Below are positions 35,554 through 43,891 of a stretch of 64,000 nucleotides of DNA, in pieces; the first letter of the stretch is position 1, and each line of letters opens with the position of its first letter. The stretch comes from Lentibacter algarum (GTDB lineage: Bacteria > Pseudomonadota > Alphaproteobacteria > Rhodobacterales > Rhodobacteraceae), in contig NZ_JAHKQI010000005.1 of the NCBI RefSeq assembly GCF_018860975.1, positions 744,001 to 808,000 on the forward strand. Reading direction: 5' to 3'. Below the pieces are notes generated by a model. The model saw only the letters and a program-made list of their open reading frames with translations. It was not told the DNA's origin and made no database searches. A program made the position numbers and the translations under genes.

Positions 35554-36597
35554 TTAGGCGATTGGCTGGCTTTCACTGATTGTGCGCAGGTAGTCGTCTG
35601 AGTAGTCGACTTCGATCTCGATCCAGATGGGCAAATGATCTGACATTTCGTGGGTGCACCAGCCGGAGTAGGTGCTTGCCCAATTGCCGTAGGGTTTGCC
35701 TGTGTCGGGCTTTTCGCGGATGGCCATGGCTGTGGCTTCATAGGCTTGCTGCTCGGAAGGCTTGTAAACGGCTGTGCGCCAGTCAAACGTGCCGTGACGC
35801 AACAGGCGGGCTTCGTCTTGGGGGCCGGTGAAGGTGATCTGATCAAAGGTTTTGCCGCCAGCGAGGTTGGTTTCGCCAAACAACGGCGCGATATAGCCTT
35901 CGTTAAGCAGGAGTTGGAAGGAGGCGTCTGTTGTGGCGTCTATGTTCATGTCACCAAGGAAGATATGCACTTCCTTATTGGCCTTGGCGCGTTTCTTCAG
36001 CAGCTTGGCGATGGCGCTGATTTCGTCGCGCCTGAGGGGGCGGTTGTCGACTTCTTCATAGACGATGTGCGTCGAGCAGAGGGTGAACTTGAACCAGCCC
36101 GCTTGGAAGGCGGCAAAGAAGGGTGTTCTGCCGATTTGCTCGCCGCCGGGGAGTGTGTCTTGCGGGAAGACCAGCTCACCGATGAGGTTGCGAAACTTCA
36201 CGCGGTCTTTGTTGAAGATGAAGGCCATGCGCTCATGGTTGCCGCGGCCTGCGCCGGAGCTGTCGTTGATAAAGAAGTCCCAGTTGGAACCGAGGAGTTT
36301 GCACAGGCGCTCGACGCTTTCGATATCTTTGACTTCTTGCACGGCGCATATGTCGAAGTGGTCGATGATCTCGGCGATGTAGTGGAAGCTTTCGCGCAGA
36401 CGGGGCCTGCCGCCGTCAAAGTGACGGATGTTCCATGAGCCAAGGATCAGCGAATTTGGCTTGCGCTGGTCTTTGATTTGCTGGGCAAGGTCGCGGCGCA
36501 GGGCGAGGAGGTGATCACAGACCCAACCAGCTTGCCCGGGGGCGCTGTTGCCTTGCGGGTAGAGGATGTTGTTTTTGAGCAATCCGTAATAAGCCAT
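35554..36597 (-). CDS. endonuclease/exonuclease/phosphatase-family protein
   Basis: A 347-residue soluble EEP-fold phosphodiesterase. The active-site boxes appear in order: LGSWNIRHFDGG near residue 50, ICAVQEVKD near 82, THIVYEE near 180, LGDMNIDATTD near 214, and the final SDHLPIW near 328. The substrate (DNA, phosphoinositide-like or other phosphodiester) is unknown; no signal peptide is present. The ATG at 36597 has AGGAG nine bases upstream; an upstream extension to 36642 is not needed. Confidence 0.82.
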   Translation of the reverse strand: MAYYGLLKNNILYPQGNSAPGQAGWVCDHLLALRRDLAQQIKDQRKPNSLILGSWNIRHFDGGRPRLRESFHYIAEIIDHFDICAVQEVKDIESVERLCKLLGSNWDFFINDSSGAGRGNHERMAFIFNKDRVKFRNLIGELVFPQDTLPGGEQIGRTPFFAAFQAGWFKFTLCSTHIVYEEVDNRPLRRDEISAIAKLLKKRAKANKEVHIFLGDMNIDATTDASFQLLLNEGYIAPLFGETNLAGGKTFDQITFTGPQDEARLLRHGTFDWRTAVYKPSEQQAYEATAMAIREKPDTGKPYGNWASTYSGWCTHEMSDHLPIWIEIEVDYSDDYLRTISESQPIA

Positions 36598-36659
36598 TAT
36601 CTGCGCTCCTTTTGCAGAGAGGTTAGCACAGTTAGCCTTCATACAGGAGCGATTGTTGC

Positions 36660-37217
36660 TCAGAGCTTGGTGATGCGCAGGTTTTTCTGCTCGTCAAAGA
36701 AACGCGCTTTGACGGCGCTGTCGGGCACGGGGGTGCCTTGTAAGTCGGTGGTGATGTTGATGTATCTGTCACCGGAGCCGTCGCGGTAGTAGCGTGTGCA
36801 AAGGTTTGGGATGCTGTCGTTGAATGTTTTGGCGAACAGTTCTTTGATGGCTTGGTTGGCCCGCGGGGTGCCCTGCGAGGTGACGGTGATTTTGATAGGG
36901 GCGGTGAGGCCGCAAAGGGCGGCTCCTTCGAGTTTGTGGCGCGAGACAACTTTGATTTGTGCTGGCAGCCCCTCGTCAAAGGCAAACAGGGAAGTTGTTA
37001 TCACATCATCACCATAGACGACGCTGCGCCCGAGGGCTTTGCAGCTGTCGCTTGCAGCTTGGTAGTCGAGGCATTCATATTGGCCTGCGTGGGTATCGAG
37101 AACTTCCCTGAGAGCCACCTCGGTGCCTGACTTCGGCGTAAGCGTACAGGCGGTGAGGGTGGCGGCGAGGGCGGCGGTGAGTGTGGCGGTGGGCGCGACG
37201 CGTGTGAAAGGCTTCAT
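36660..37217 (-). CDS. predicted lipoprotein
   Basis: A 185-residue protein with a lipoprotein signal: a basic start (MKPFTRVAPT), a hydrophobic stretch and the lipobox LTAC, so it should be lipid-modified at Cys24 and anchored in a membrane. The mature part has four further Cys, probably forming disulfides. I recognise no domain. It directly follows nadK; an alternative start at 37229 overlaps the nadK stop (TAATG). Confidence 0.7.
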   Translation of the reverse strand: MKPFTRVAPTATLTAALAATLTACTLTPKSGTEVALREVLDTHAGQYECLDYQAASDSCKALGRSVVYGDDVITTSLFAFDEGLPAQIKVVSRHKLEGAALCGLTAPIKITVTSQGTPRANQAIKELFAKTFNDSIPNLCTRYYRDGSGDRYINITTDLQGTPVPDSAVKARFFDEQKNLRITKL

Positions 37218-37228
37218 GATGGGGTCCA

Positions 37229-37990
37229 TTAGACGAATTGCTCGCGGATCAGGCGCTCTTCCAGGCCATGACCGAGATCAAACAGGATACGGTGTGCGAC
37301 ATTTGGCGCTGAGGATATTTCGACGCTTGCAACATTGAGCACGGAGCGGCTGTCGGCGTCGGCCATGACGGGGCGCTTTTCGGGGTCTGTTACTTCAAAC
37401 CGCACTTTGGCGGCTTTGGGAAGTAATGCGCCACGCCAACGGCGGGGGCGGAAGGGGGCGATGGCGGTGAGGGCCAACACATCGGAGCCGATTGGCAGGA
37501 TCGGGCCATGCGCCGAGTAGTTGTAGGCGGTGCTTCCTGCGGGTGTAGAGACAAGCGCGCCGTCGCAGACCAACTCTTCCATGCGCAGGCGCCCGTCGAT
37601 GGTGATTTTGAGTTTGGCCGCTTGCGGGCCCATCCGCAGCACCGAAACTTCGTTGATCGCCAGCGCGTTGTGCACGGTGCCGTCGGTGCAGGTGGCTTTC
37701 ATTGAAAGCGGGTTGATGACTTCTTCCAACGCCTCTGAAAGCCGCTCCGGCAAGTCGCTTTCGTGATACTCGTTCATCAAAAATCCGACGGTGCCGCGGT
37801 TCATCCCGTAGACAGGGGCCGGAAGCGCCTGAGTGCTGTGCAGGGTTTGCAGCATGAAGCCGTCACCGCCAAGCGCGACAATGATATCGGCTTTTTCTTT
37901 TTCGGTGTTGCCGTAGCGGCCTACGAGAGCTGCGTGGGCCGTTTGAGCCAAAGGCGCGTCGCTGGCTAAAAAGGCGATCTTGAGTGTCAT
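37229..37990 (-). CDS. nadK: NAD kinase
   Basis: Phosphorylates NAD to NADP. The 253-residue protein has the diagnostic GGDG box (IIVALGGDGFMLQTL near residues 37–51), the NEVSV region near 110, and DGALVSTPAGSTAYNYSAHGPI near 140–160. ATG 37990 gives the short alphaproteobacterial N-terminus MTLKIAFLASD. It is transcribed with the lipoprotein gene and is divergent from glyA. Confidence 0.94.
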   Translation of the reverse strand: MTLKIAFLASDAPLAQTAHAALVGRYGNTEKEKADIIVALGGDGFMLQTLHSTQALPAPVYGMNRGTVGFLMNEYHESDLPERLSEALEEVINPLSMKATCTDGTVHNALAINEVSVLRMGPQAAKLKITIDGRLRMEELVCDGALVSTPAGSTAYNYSAHGPILPIGSDVLALTAIAPFRPRRWRGALLPKAAKVRFEVTDPEKRPVMADADSRSVLNVASVEISSAPNVAHRILFDLGHGLEERLIREQFV

Positions 37991-38004
37991 TGGGGCGCTC
38001 TTTA

Positions 38005-38132
38005 GTTTCCTATTGGCTGTCAAAGTAGACTATTGGGCTTGCTTGTCTACCTGTCGAACGCCGGATTGGCGTGCAGAAGTTGAGATTGGTCGGAAATAGG
38101 GTTTCAGCAGGGATTGGTTTCCAATAGGAAAC
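38005..38132. promoter_or_regulatory. paired operator-like sites between nadK and glyA
   Basis: GTTTCCTATTGG (38005–38016) recurs as its exact complement CCAATAGGAAAC (38121–38132), 104 bp apart. The second site is itself a dyad, GTTTCC-AATA-GGAAAC (38117–38132). Two sites in the 187-bp divergent gap suggest a regulator of glyA, possibly by looping. No known motif is matched. Confidence 0.45.
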
Positions 38133-38177
38133 ATCTGAGAAACACTGGAATCGCTTTTACACTCACGGGAGACGAGC

Positions 38178-39461
38178 ATGTCTAACAAAGGTTTTTTCAC
38201 TGAAACACTGGCGTCACGCGACCCCGAACTTTTCGCGACAGTCACGGGCGAGCTTGGCCGTCAGCGCGACGAGATCGAGCTGATCGCCTCAGAGAACATC
38301 GTTTCAGCCGCCGTTATGGAAGCGCAGGGCACTGTGCTGACCAACAAATACGCCGAGGGCTATGCGGGCCGCCGTTACTATGGCGGTTGCCAGTTCGTAG
38401 ATGTGGCCGAGACACTGGCGATTGACCGCGCCAAGCAGCTCTTTGATTGCGGCTTTGCCAATGTGCAGCCGAACTCTGGCTCGCAAGCCAACCAAGGCGT
38501 GTTCCAAGCGCTCTTGCAGCCGGGTGATACAATTTTGGGCATGAGCCTTGATGCCGGTGGGCACCTCACGCATGGCGCGAAACCCAACCAGTCGGGCAAG
38601 TGGTTTAACGCGGTGCAATACGGCGTGCGCGAGGATAACAACCTCTTGGACTACGACCAAGTTGAAGCGCTGGCAAAAGAGCACCAGCCGAAGATGATCA
38701 TTGCGGGTGGTTCGGCCATTCCACGGGTGATCGACTTTGCCCGCATGCGCGAGATCGCTGATATGGTTGGCGCTTACTTGCACGTTGATATGGCGCACTT
38801 CGCCGGCCTCGTTGCCGCGGGCGAGCACCCGAGCCCCTTCCCACATGCGCATGTGGCGACGACAACAACGCACAAAACCCTGCGCGGCCCACGCGGCGGT
38901 ATGATCCTGACAAACGACGAGACGATTGCCAAAAAGGTCAACTCGGCGATCTTCCCCGGTATTCAGGGCGGCCCGTTGATGCATGTGATCGCGGCGAAAG
39001 CTGTGGCCTTTGGAGAAGCGCTGCGCCCCGACTTCAAGGATTACATCAAGCAGGTGAAAAGCAACGCCAACGCGCTGGCTGATCAGCTGATCAAGGGTGG
39101 CCTCGATATCGTTACAGGCGGCACAGATACACACGTTATGCTGGTTGATCTGCGCCCTAAAGGCGTGACGGGTAACATCACCGACGCGGCGCTGGGCCGT
39201 GCGCACATCACGACCAACAAAAACGGTATTCCGTTTGACCCTGAGAAGCCGACAGTGACATCGGGAATCCGCCTTGGCACACCAGCAGGCACCACCCGCG
39301 GTTTTGGCGAAGCCGAGTTCCGCCAGATCGCGGATTGGATTGTTGAGGTGGTTGACGGGCTGGCGGCCAATGGCGCTGAAGGCAACGAAGCTGTCGAAGC
39401 CAAAGTGCGCGGCGAAGTTGCCGCGATGCTCAAAGGCTTCCCGCTGTATCCGAACCTCTAG
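38178..39461 (+). CDS. glyA: serine hydroxymethyltransferase
   Basis: PLP enzyme that interconverts serine and glycine and charges tetrahydrofolate with a one-carbon unit. The 427-residue protein shows [10 protein letters not shown] near residue 36, [27 protein letters not shown] near 200, and [14 protein letters not shown] near 230 with the PLP-binding Lys. It ends in a strong terminator. It supplies one-carbon units used by MetF and Fmt elsewhere in the window. Confidence 0.97.
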   Translation: MSNKGFFTETLASRDPELFATVTGELGRQRDEIELIASENIVSAAVMEAQGTVLTNKYAEGYAGRRYYGGCQFVDVAETLAIDRAKQLFDCGFANVQPNSGSQANQGVFQALLQPGDTILGMSLDAGGHLTHGAKPNQSGKWFNAVQYGVREDNNLLDYDQVEALAKEHQPKMIIAGGSAIPRVIDFARMREIADMVGAYLHVDMAHFAGLVAAGEHPSPFPHAHVATTTTHKTLRGPRGGMILTNDETIAKKVNSAIFPGIQGGPLMHVIAAKAVAFGEALRPDFKDYIKQVKSNANALADQLIKGGLDIVTGGTDTHVMLVDLRPKGVTGNITDAALGRAHITTNKNGIPFDPEKPTVTSGIRLGTPAGTTRGFGEAEFRQIADWIVEVVDGLAANGAEGNEAVEAKVRGEVAAMLKGFPLYPNL

Positions 39462-39483
39462 GCCTTAGACTTAAGCAAACCGA

Positions 39484-39514
39484 AAGCCCCTCGCGGAAAC
39501 GCGGGGGGCTTTTG
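39484..39514 (+). terminator. glyA terminator (left copy of a duplicated terminator)
   Basis: AAGCCCCTCGCG (39484–39495) pairs with CGCGGGGGGCTT (39500–39511) around a GAAA tetraloop, followed by T residues. The sequences CCCCTCGC and GCGGGGGGCTTTTGT recur at 41003–41031 in the same orientation with a different 6-nt middle, on the other side of the KAP gene. Confidence 0.9.
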
Positions 39515-40921
39515 TTATGAAATGAGGTCTAGGGAAATAGAACCGACATAGCGCTCATAGAGTTGGCGGGGGGTGTCGGGGCCGTAGCTCTTGGTTATGA
39601 TGTCGACATCATCGCCAAGATGATTAATCCAAAAACCTGGTGACTTTTGATCTTGGAAGCAAAGGAGCCATGCTTCTGAAATTTCACGCTCATAGACATC
39701 CCGAGATAGCAGGTCATAGGGCCGTAGGTGATCGGAGATGTCTTTCCACTCCAAATTTTTCTTGCGCATTTTGTCTATGACATCAGGGTTCATGGCCTGA
39801 AGGTAGAGCAACCCAGTGATCAAAGTGAATTTGTAGCGTTCAGCGTTGAACTGTCCTTGTGGCTCTGGGGTTAGAATGCAGAGCCGCGCCAAGCTTTGTA
39901 AGCCGCGTAGAGTTATGTCACTGTTGCCACGCAAGTGCTTGATGTAGCCTTTACTGACTTCAGCGTAGCCACCAACGCAGCCTAATATTGCAATAAGCTT
40001 ATCAAAGTAAGCGACAAGGTTTGAGCCATTGACACCATCGCTGAGCCGCATGCTGAAGCTCACAAATTTCTGCAAGTAAATCGCCGCATCGACACCCGCG
40101 CCATACCTTGCGATCACATGGTTCTGCATGGCGCGGAGGTTGGTTCCGAGCACAAAAGTGACGCCGTTGACGGGAAAGAAGTGTTTGATGATTTCAAGCA
40201 GGTTGAGCGCATAGTCGGGGCGGCAGCGGTCTAGCTCATCGACCACAATCACAAGGCGGCGTGTAGGTTTGCCGCTCTCGTCGGGTTCGGTGAGGGTTTT
40301 TAGGGCAGTATGGAAAGCTTCCATTGCGGCGCGCTTGCCCGCCTCTGCTTGCCAGAAGTCCTTAATGGCTTTTTCTGCATCTGCAGAAAGTGAGCCAGCT
40401 CCAGCCTGAGCAAGGTTTTTGGCGTCTCCTTCAGCTTCTTCATCGGTGCCGAGAATGCTCTCTAAGGCTTCATCGGCGCGATTAACGATACCTGCGGTTG
40501 CTAGAGATATGCCAAGGCGCAATGCTGTACGGCCCACAAAGGGTGCCACTTTCTTGATGGTTTCACCCACCTTTTGGCCCATTTTCGGCGTGGTCTTTGA
40601 CGCAGGGTCTTCTATCCGAGCGGCCAAGGCGCCTGTGAGGGCAACCAGCGGGTCGTCAAGGTAGTCATGCGCGAAGGCGTCGAAGTATAGCACTTCGGTA
40701 TCGGCATTATCTCTGAGGTGTTGACCAACCCAGCATTTGAGGAAGTGGCTTTTGCCAGCGCCCCAAGCACCGTCAACGGCGATTGTTGTAGGGTCATCCA
40801 GTGTCTCGACGAGGTGTGACAGGTGTTGACCTTGCTGTGAACGATCAAGCAGGGCCTTGTGCTTGTCAAAGCCGTCTTTGTAGATGTTGATGTCTGGCTC
40901 TGGGAGAGAGAGGCGGGGCAT
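39515..40921 (-). CDS. KAP-family P-loop NTPase
   Basis: A 468-residue STAND-like P-loop ATPase of the KAP group. Walker A is GAWGAGKS at residues 51–58 and Walker B is LVIVVDELDR at 223–232, with RPDYALNLLEIIKHFF after it. The family usually has a membrane insertion between these motifs; here only a mildly hydrophobic stretch lies at about 125–146. The ATG at 40921 has AAGGAAAG upstream. The stop codon touches the glyA terminator. Local base composition is lower in G+C than around it (27 of 60 in the block at 39961). KAP proteins occur on plasmids and in defence islands, but no partner gene is present here. See findings for the duplicated flanking terminators. Confidence 0.85.
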   Translation of the reverse strand: MPRLSLPEPDINIYKDGFDKHKALLDRSQQGQHLSHLVETLDDPTTIAVDGAWGAGKSHFLKCWVGQHLRDNADTEVLYFDAFAHDYLDDPLVALTGALAARIEDPASKTTPKMGQKVGETIKKVAPFVGRTALRLGISLATAGIVNRADEALESILGTDEEAEGDAKNLAQAGAGSLSADAEKAIKDFWQAEAGKRAAMEAFHTALKTLTEPDESGKPTRRLVIVVDELDRCRPDYALNLLEIIKHFFPVNGVTFVLGTNLRAMQNHVIARYGAGVDAAIYLQKFVSFSMRLSDGVNGSNLVAYFDKLIAILGCVGGYAEVSKGYIKHLRGNSDITLRGLQSLARLCILTPEPQGQFNAERYKFTLITGLLYLQAMNPDVIDKMRKKNLEWKDISDHLRPYDLLSRDVYEREISEAWLLCFQDQKSPGFWINHLGDDVDIITKSYGPDTPRQLYERYVGSISLDLIS

Positions 40922-41002
40922 CCAACTTTCCTTTATGTAGCACCATAAAGGAGCATCTGTAGGAGTTCGGCGCAAGGTTGTTTTGAGATCAGTATTGAAC
41001 GG

Positions 41003-41031
41003 CCCCTCGCAGTGATGCGGGGGGCTTTTGT
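41003..41031 (+). terminator. second copy of the glyA-type terminator
   Basis: CCCCTCGC (41003–41010), six variable bases, then GCGGGGGGCTTTTGT (41017–41031). It is a good plus-strand terminator, yet no plus-strand gene ends here; the neighbours KAP and SDR are both minus-strand. That makes it a displaced duplicate of the terminator at 39484–39514. Confidence 0.8.
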
Positions 41032-41046
41032 GTTTTAGCGAGGTGA

Positions 41047-41901
41047 TCAGCCCAAGAAGCGTTCGAACACTTGTTTGGCGAGTTTGGTTCCGTCAGGGTC
41101 AGCCTGCGTTTTGAGGGCGCAGAAGTCTTCGGCCCATTTAGAAGTGCGCACGCGGACGGGCGGGGTGTCGGCCTCAAGCGCGCCCATGACAACTTCGGCG
41201 ACTTCGTCTGCTGTTTGGTAGACGCCATCGTTTTGGCGGTTTTCGGCGCCGCCGACGTATTTCATCAGGATCGGCTTGTATTCATCATCCAGAATGCCGC
41301 CTGTGCCTTCGATCTGGGCGAGGGCGTTGTTGGCAAACTCCGAAGCAATGCCGCCGGGCTCGACCGTGGTGAAGTTGATGCCGAAACTGGGGGTGATGTA
41401 GCTGGCCATCGCCTCGGTATAGCCTTCGACGGCGAACTTGGCCGCGCAGTAAAGCTCGTTAAACGGCTGGCCGACAAGCCCGCCGACGGAAGAGACAGTG
41501 AGCACGTGGCCGCTACGGGCAGTGCGCATATGCGGCAGAACGGCTTTTGTGCAGCGCACGACGCCTTTGAAGTTGACGTCCATCACCCAGTCAACTTCTG
41601 CTTCTGTGGCTTGCTCGGTTGAGCGCACAAATCCGGCCCCTGCGTTGTTGACGAGCGTGTCGATGCGGCCTTCGGCCTTGATAATCGTATCGACAGCGGC
41701 TTGGACGCTCGCACTGTCTTGCACATCAAGCGCCAAGACCTTGAGCGAAACACCAGCATCCTTGGCTGCGGCATCAAGGGCTGCGCGCTTGGCAAGATTG
41801 CGCATGGTTGCGTAGACGGTGTGGCCAGCCTGAGCCGCCTGCACGGCGATGCTAATGCCAAGACCAGTTGATGTGCCTGTGACGAGAATAACTTTTGACA
41901 T
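41047..41901 (-). CDS. short-chain dehydrogenase/reductase
   Basis: A 284-residue classical SDR. The cofactor turn is TGTSTGLGISIA at residues 8–19, NNAGAG lies near 88, and the active site has a Ser in TVSSVGG near 140 and YCAAK near 156–160. The substrate is unknown. It is 12 bp behind a TetR gene on the same strand, so it is the likely regulated target. Confidence 0.9.
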   Translation of the reverse strand: MSKVILVTGTSTGLGISIAVQAAQAGHTVYATMRNLAKRAALDAAAKDAGVSLKVLALDVQDSASVQAAVDTIIKAEGRIDTLVNNAGAGFVRSTEQATEAEVDWVMDVNFKGVVRCTKAVLPHMRTARSGHVLTVSSVGGLVGQPFNELYCAAKFAVEGYTEAMASYITPSFGINFTTVEPGGIASEFANNALAQIEGTGGILDDEYKPILMKYVGGAENRQNDGVYQTADEVAEVVMGALEADTPPVRVRTSKWAEDFCALKTQADPDGTKLAKQVFERFLG

Positions 41902-41913
41902 GTGAGTAGCTTC

Positions 41914-42495
41914 CTATGTTTGTTGAAGGGTGAGTGCGGCCCAGACTCTGGCGTAGGTCTGGTCGGCTTCGTCAGCGGGTATGGCTGTGCCTGCGAGGGC
42001 GTGTTTGCGCGCAAGGTGCATGGCAGAGCCGATGAGCAAGTTGGTGGCGATATCCAGCGAGACTGTGATTGTGCCTTGCTCAATCGCCAAGCGGATCGGC
42101 TCGTTAACGTCTTGCTGAAGCGGCGCGACTTGGGCGCGCTGGGCTTCGGTTAAGACTTGGGCGGCGCCGGCGTATTCAAGATAGAGGAAGGCCGTAGGCC
42201 GGGCTGTTTGGAACTCGAGCAGGGCGTTCCAGAGCGCCTTGATAGCGATTTCCGGTGTTTTCGCGTCTTGGATGGATTGCATGAGCTTGTCGTGAAAAGC
42301 GTGTTTGACGCTTAAGTAGGCCTTTTGCAGCATGTCTTCTTTTGACGCGAAATGCAGATAGAGCGTCCCGGCCGATACGCGTGCGGCCTTGGCGACATTG
42401 GCCATCGAGGTGCCGCCAATGCCGCGCTCGGAGGCGACTTTGGTGACAGCGTTCACGATGCGTGTCTGAACTTCTTCTTGTGGCTTACGTTTCAT
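41914..42495 (-). CDS. TetR-family transcriptional regulator
   Basis: A 193-residue repressor. The N-terminal helix-turn-helix is at about residues 10–55 (GIGGTSMANVAKAARVSAGTLY, then FASKEDML), followed by a helical ligand domain. A 20-bp perfect palindrome starts 12 bp upstream of its start codon. It probably represses its own operon with the SDR and perhaps the divergent aminotransferase-like gene. Confidence 0.9.
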   Translation of the reverse strand: MKRKPQEEVQTRIVNAVTKVASERGIGGTSMANVAKAARVSAGTLYLHFASKEDMLQKAYLSVKHAFHDKLMQSIQDAKTPEIAIKALWNALLEFQTARPTAFLYLEYAGAAQVLTEAQRAQVAPLQQDVNEPIRLAIEQGTITVSLDIATNLLIGSAMHLARKHALAGTAIPADEADQTYARVWAALTLQQT

Positions 42496-42506
42496 GATTC
42501 CGAATC

Positions 42507-42526
42507 AGTAATGAATATTCATTACT
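42507..42526. promoter_or_regulatory. probable TetR operator, 20-bp perfect palindrome
   Basis: AGTAATGAATATTCATTACT is a perfect self-complementary 20-mer located between the divergent TetR and class V aminotransferase-like genes. The position, 12 bp from the regulator's start, and perfect symmetry fit a TetR dimer site. Confidence 0.75.
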
Positions 42527-42612
42527 ACAAATAGGCAGACATATCAGCGATACAAGGGGGCTTTTCATTTGCGCGGCTTTGCGCTTTTGATGGGGCAACC
42601 AAGGAGGCCGGT

Positions 42613-43866
42613 ATGGCGAATGCGTTTTCTGATGATCTGATGGGTGAAGTGCGGGCGCGGTTTGCGCATGTTGAAAGTTGCCCCTTTGAAGGCGCGCGGG
42701 TGTTCTTTGAGAACGCGGGTGGGGCTTTGACGCTCAACTCTGCGGTTGAGACGTCCGCAAAGTTTGCCGCTATCCCTGACAATCAGGGGCGGGCCAACGG
42801 GGCGAGCAAGGCGCTGGTTGATATCATCGCCAAGGCAAAGGCCGATATGGCGCTGATGATGAACGCCAAAGACGGGCAGTTCTTTGTTGGCGAAAGCGGC
42901 ACGGAGCTGTTGTTTCGGTTGATCATGAACGCTTGCTTGGCGCGGCGGGGGCAGGGCGTTGTTCTGAGCTCGACGCTTGAGCACCCCGCGAGCCGCTCGG
43001 CGGCGGCGCGCTGGGCCGAGGAAGCCGGGCTGACGCATGTGTTGATCGCCCATGACGACGCCAGTGGCACGATTGCAGCGCAAGCCTACGCCGATGCGGT
43101 GACGGCCAACACCGTTGTTGCGACGATTGTGCACACATCGCCTGTCACCGGAATGGGCGTTGATGTTGCTGCGGTTTCCAAGGCCATACGCGCCAAAGCG
43201 CCGGAGTGTTTGATCATTGTTGATGGCATCCAGCATGCGGCGCACGGGGCGATTGATCTGGCGGCCTATGATGTCGACGGCTATGTGATCAGCCCTTACA
43301 AAATGTTCTCGCGGCATGGCTATGGGCTGGCTTGGATGTCGCCCGTTCTGGAAGCCGTGGCGCATAACGCGCTGGACGGTGGGCCTGCGCTGAACTGGGA
43401 GATGGGCACACGCGATACGGGGGCCTATGCGACCTTGAGCGATGTTTGCGGTTATCTTGAGTGGCTCGGCGGCGAGACGGGCGCCACGGGACGGCGCGAG
43501 CAGATCGTTGCGGCGGGCGAAGCTATTCATGCGCAGGAAAAGGCGCTGACCGATGCGATGATTGACGGGGTTGGCAACCTTGCGGGGCTGCGTGAAATGC
43601 CGCGCGTGACCATGCTCGGAGGGGCCGACAATGACGCGCGCGAGGGGCTTGTTTCGCTTACAATTGAAGGCATGCCCGCGGTTGATGTGGTGGAGGCGCT
43701 CAATGCTCAGGGCATACGCACGCATCTACGCAAAGCTGATCACTATTCTGGCAATGTGCTTGACCCTCTTGGCCTCGACGGCTGTGCGCGCGTGTCGATG
43801 TGTCACTACAACTCGGTGAGCGAAGTGGCGCAATTTTTGGCCGTTATGAAAGACCTTGCAGGCTGA
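42613..43866 (+). CDS. cysteine desulfurase-like class V aminotransferase
   Basis: A 417-residue PLP enzyme of the class V family. LIIVDGIQHAAHGAIDL near residue 200 holds the PLP-interacting Asp and His, and YVISPYKMFSRHGYGLAWM near 223 holds the PLP Lys. FFENAGGALT at the start is typical. It lacks an obvious mobile Cys loop before the C-terminus, so cysteine desulfurase activity is uncertain and a lyase or isomerase role is possible. A strong AAGGAGG precedes the ATG. It may share regulation with the TetR–SDR unit through the palindrome. Confidence 0.82.
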   Translation: MANAFSDDLMGEVRARFAHVESCPFEGARVFFENAGGALTLNSAVETSAKFAAIPDNQGRANGASKALVDIIAKAKADMALMMNAKDGQFFVGESGTELLFRLIMNACLARRGQGVVLSSTLEHPASRSAAARWAEEAGLTHVLIAHDDASGTIAAQAYADAVTANTVVATIVHTSPVTGMGVDVAAVSKAIRAKAPECLIIVDGIQHAAHGAIDLAAYDVDGYVISPYKMFSRHGYGLAWMSPVLEAVAHNALDGGPALNWEMGTRDTGAYATLSDVCGYLEWLGGETGATGRREQIVAAGEAIHAQEKALTDAMIDGVGNLAGLREMPRVTMLGGADNDAREGLVSLTIEGMPAVDVVEALNAQGIRTHLRKADHYSGNVLDPLGLDGCARVSMCHYNSVSEVAQFLAVMKDLAG

Positions 43867-43891
43867 CTTTGAGTTTTCGCCAAAAGAAACC

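Noticed and set aside
38304-39206. 300-codon open frame on the minus strand
   Set aside because: Antisense to glyA with no recognisable protein features.
39515-40921. complete multi-gene phage-defence system
   Set aside because: Only the KAP NTPase is present; neighbours on both sides are ordinary metabolic genes, so only a single-gene cassette can be supported.
42565-43725. 386-codon open frame on the minus strand
   Set aside because: It is antisense to the class V aminotransferase gene; the translation has no domain and reflects high G+C.
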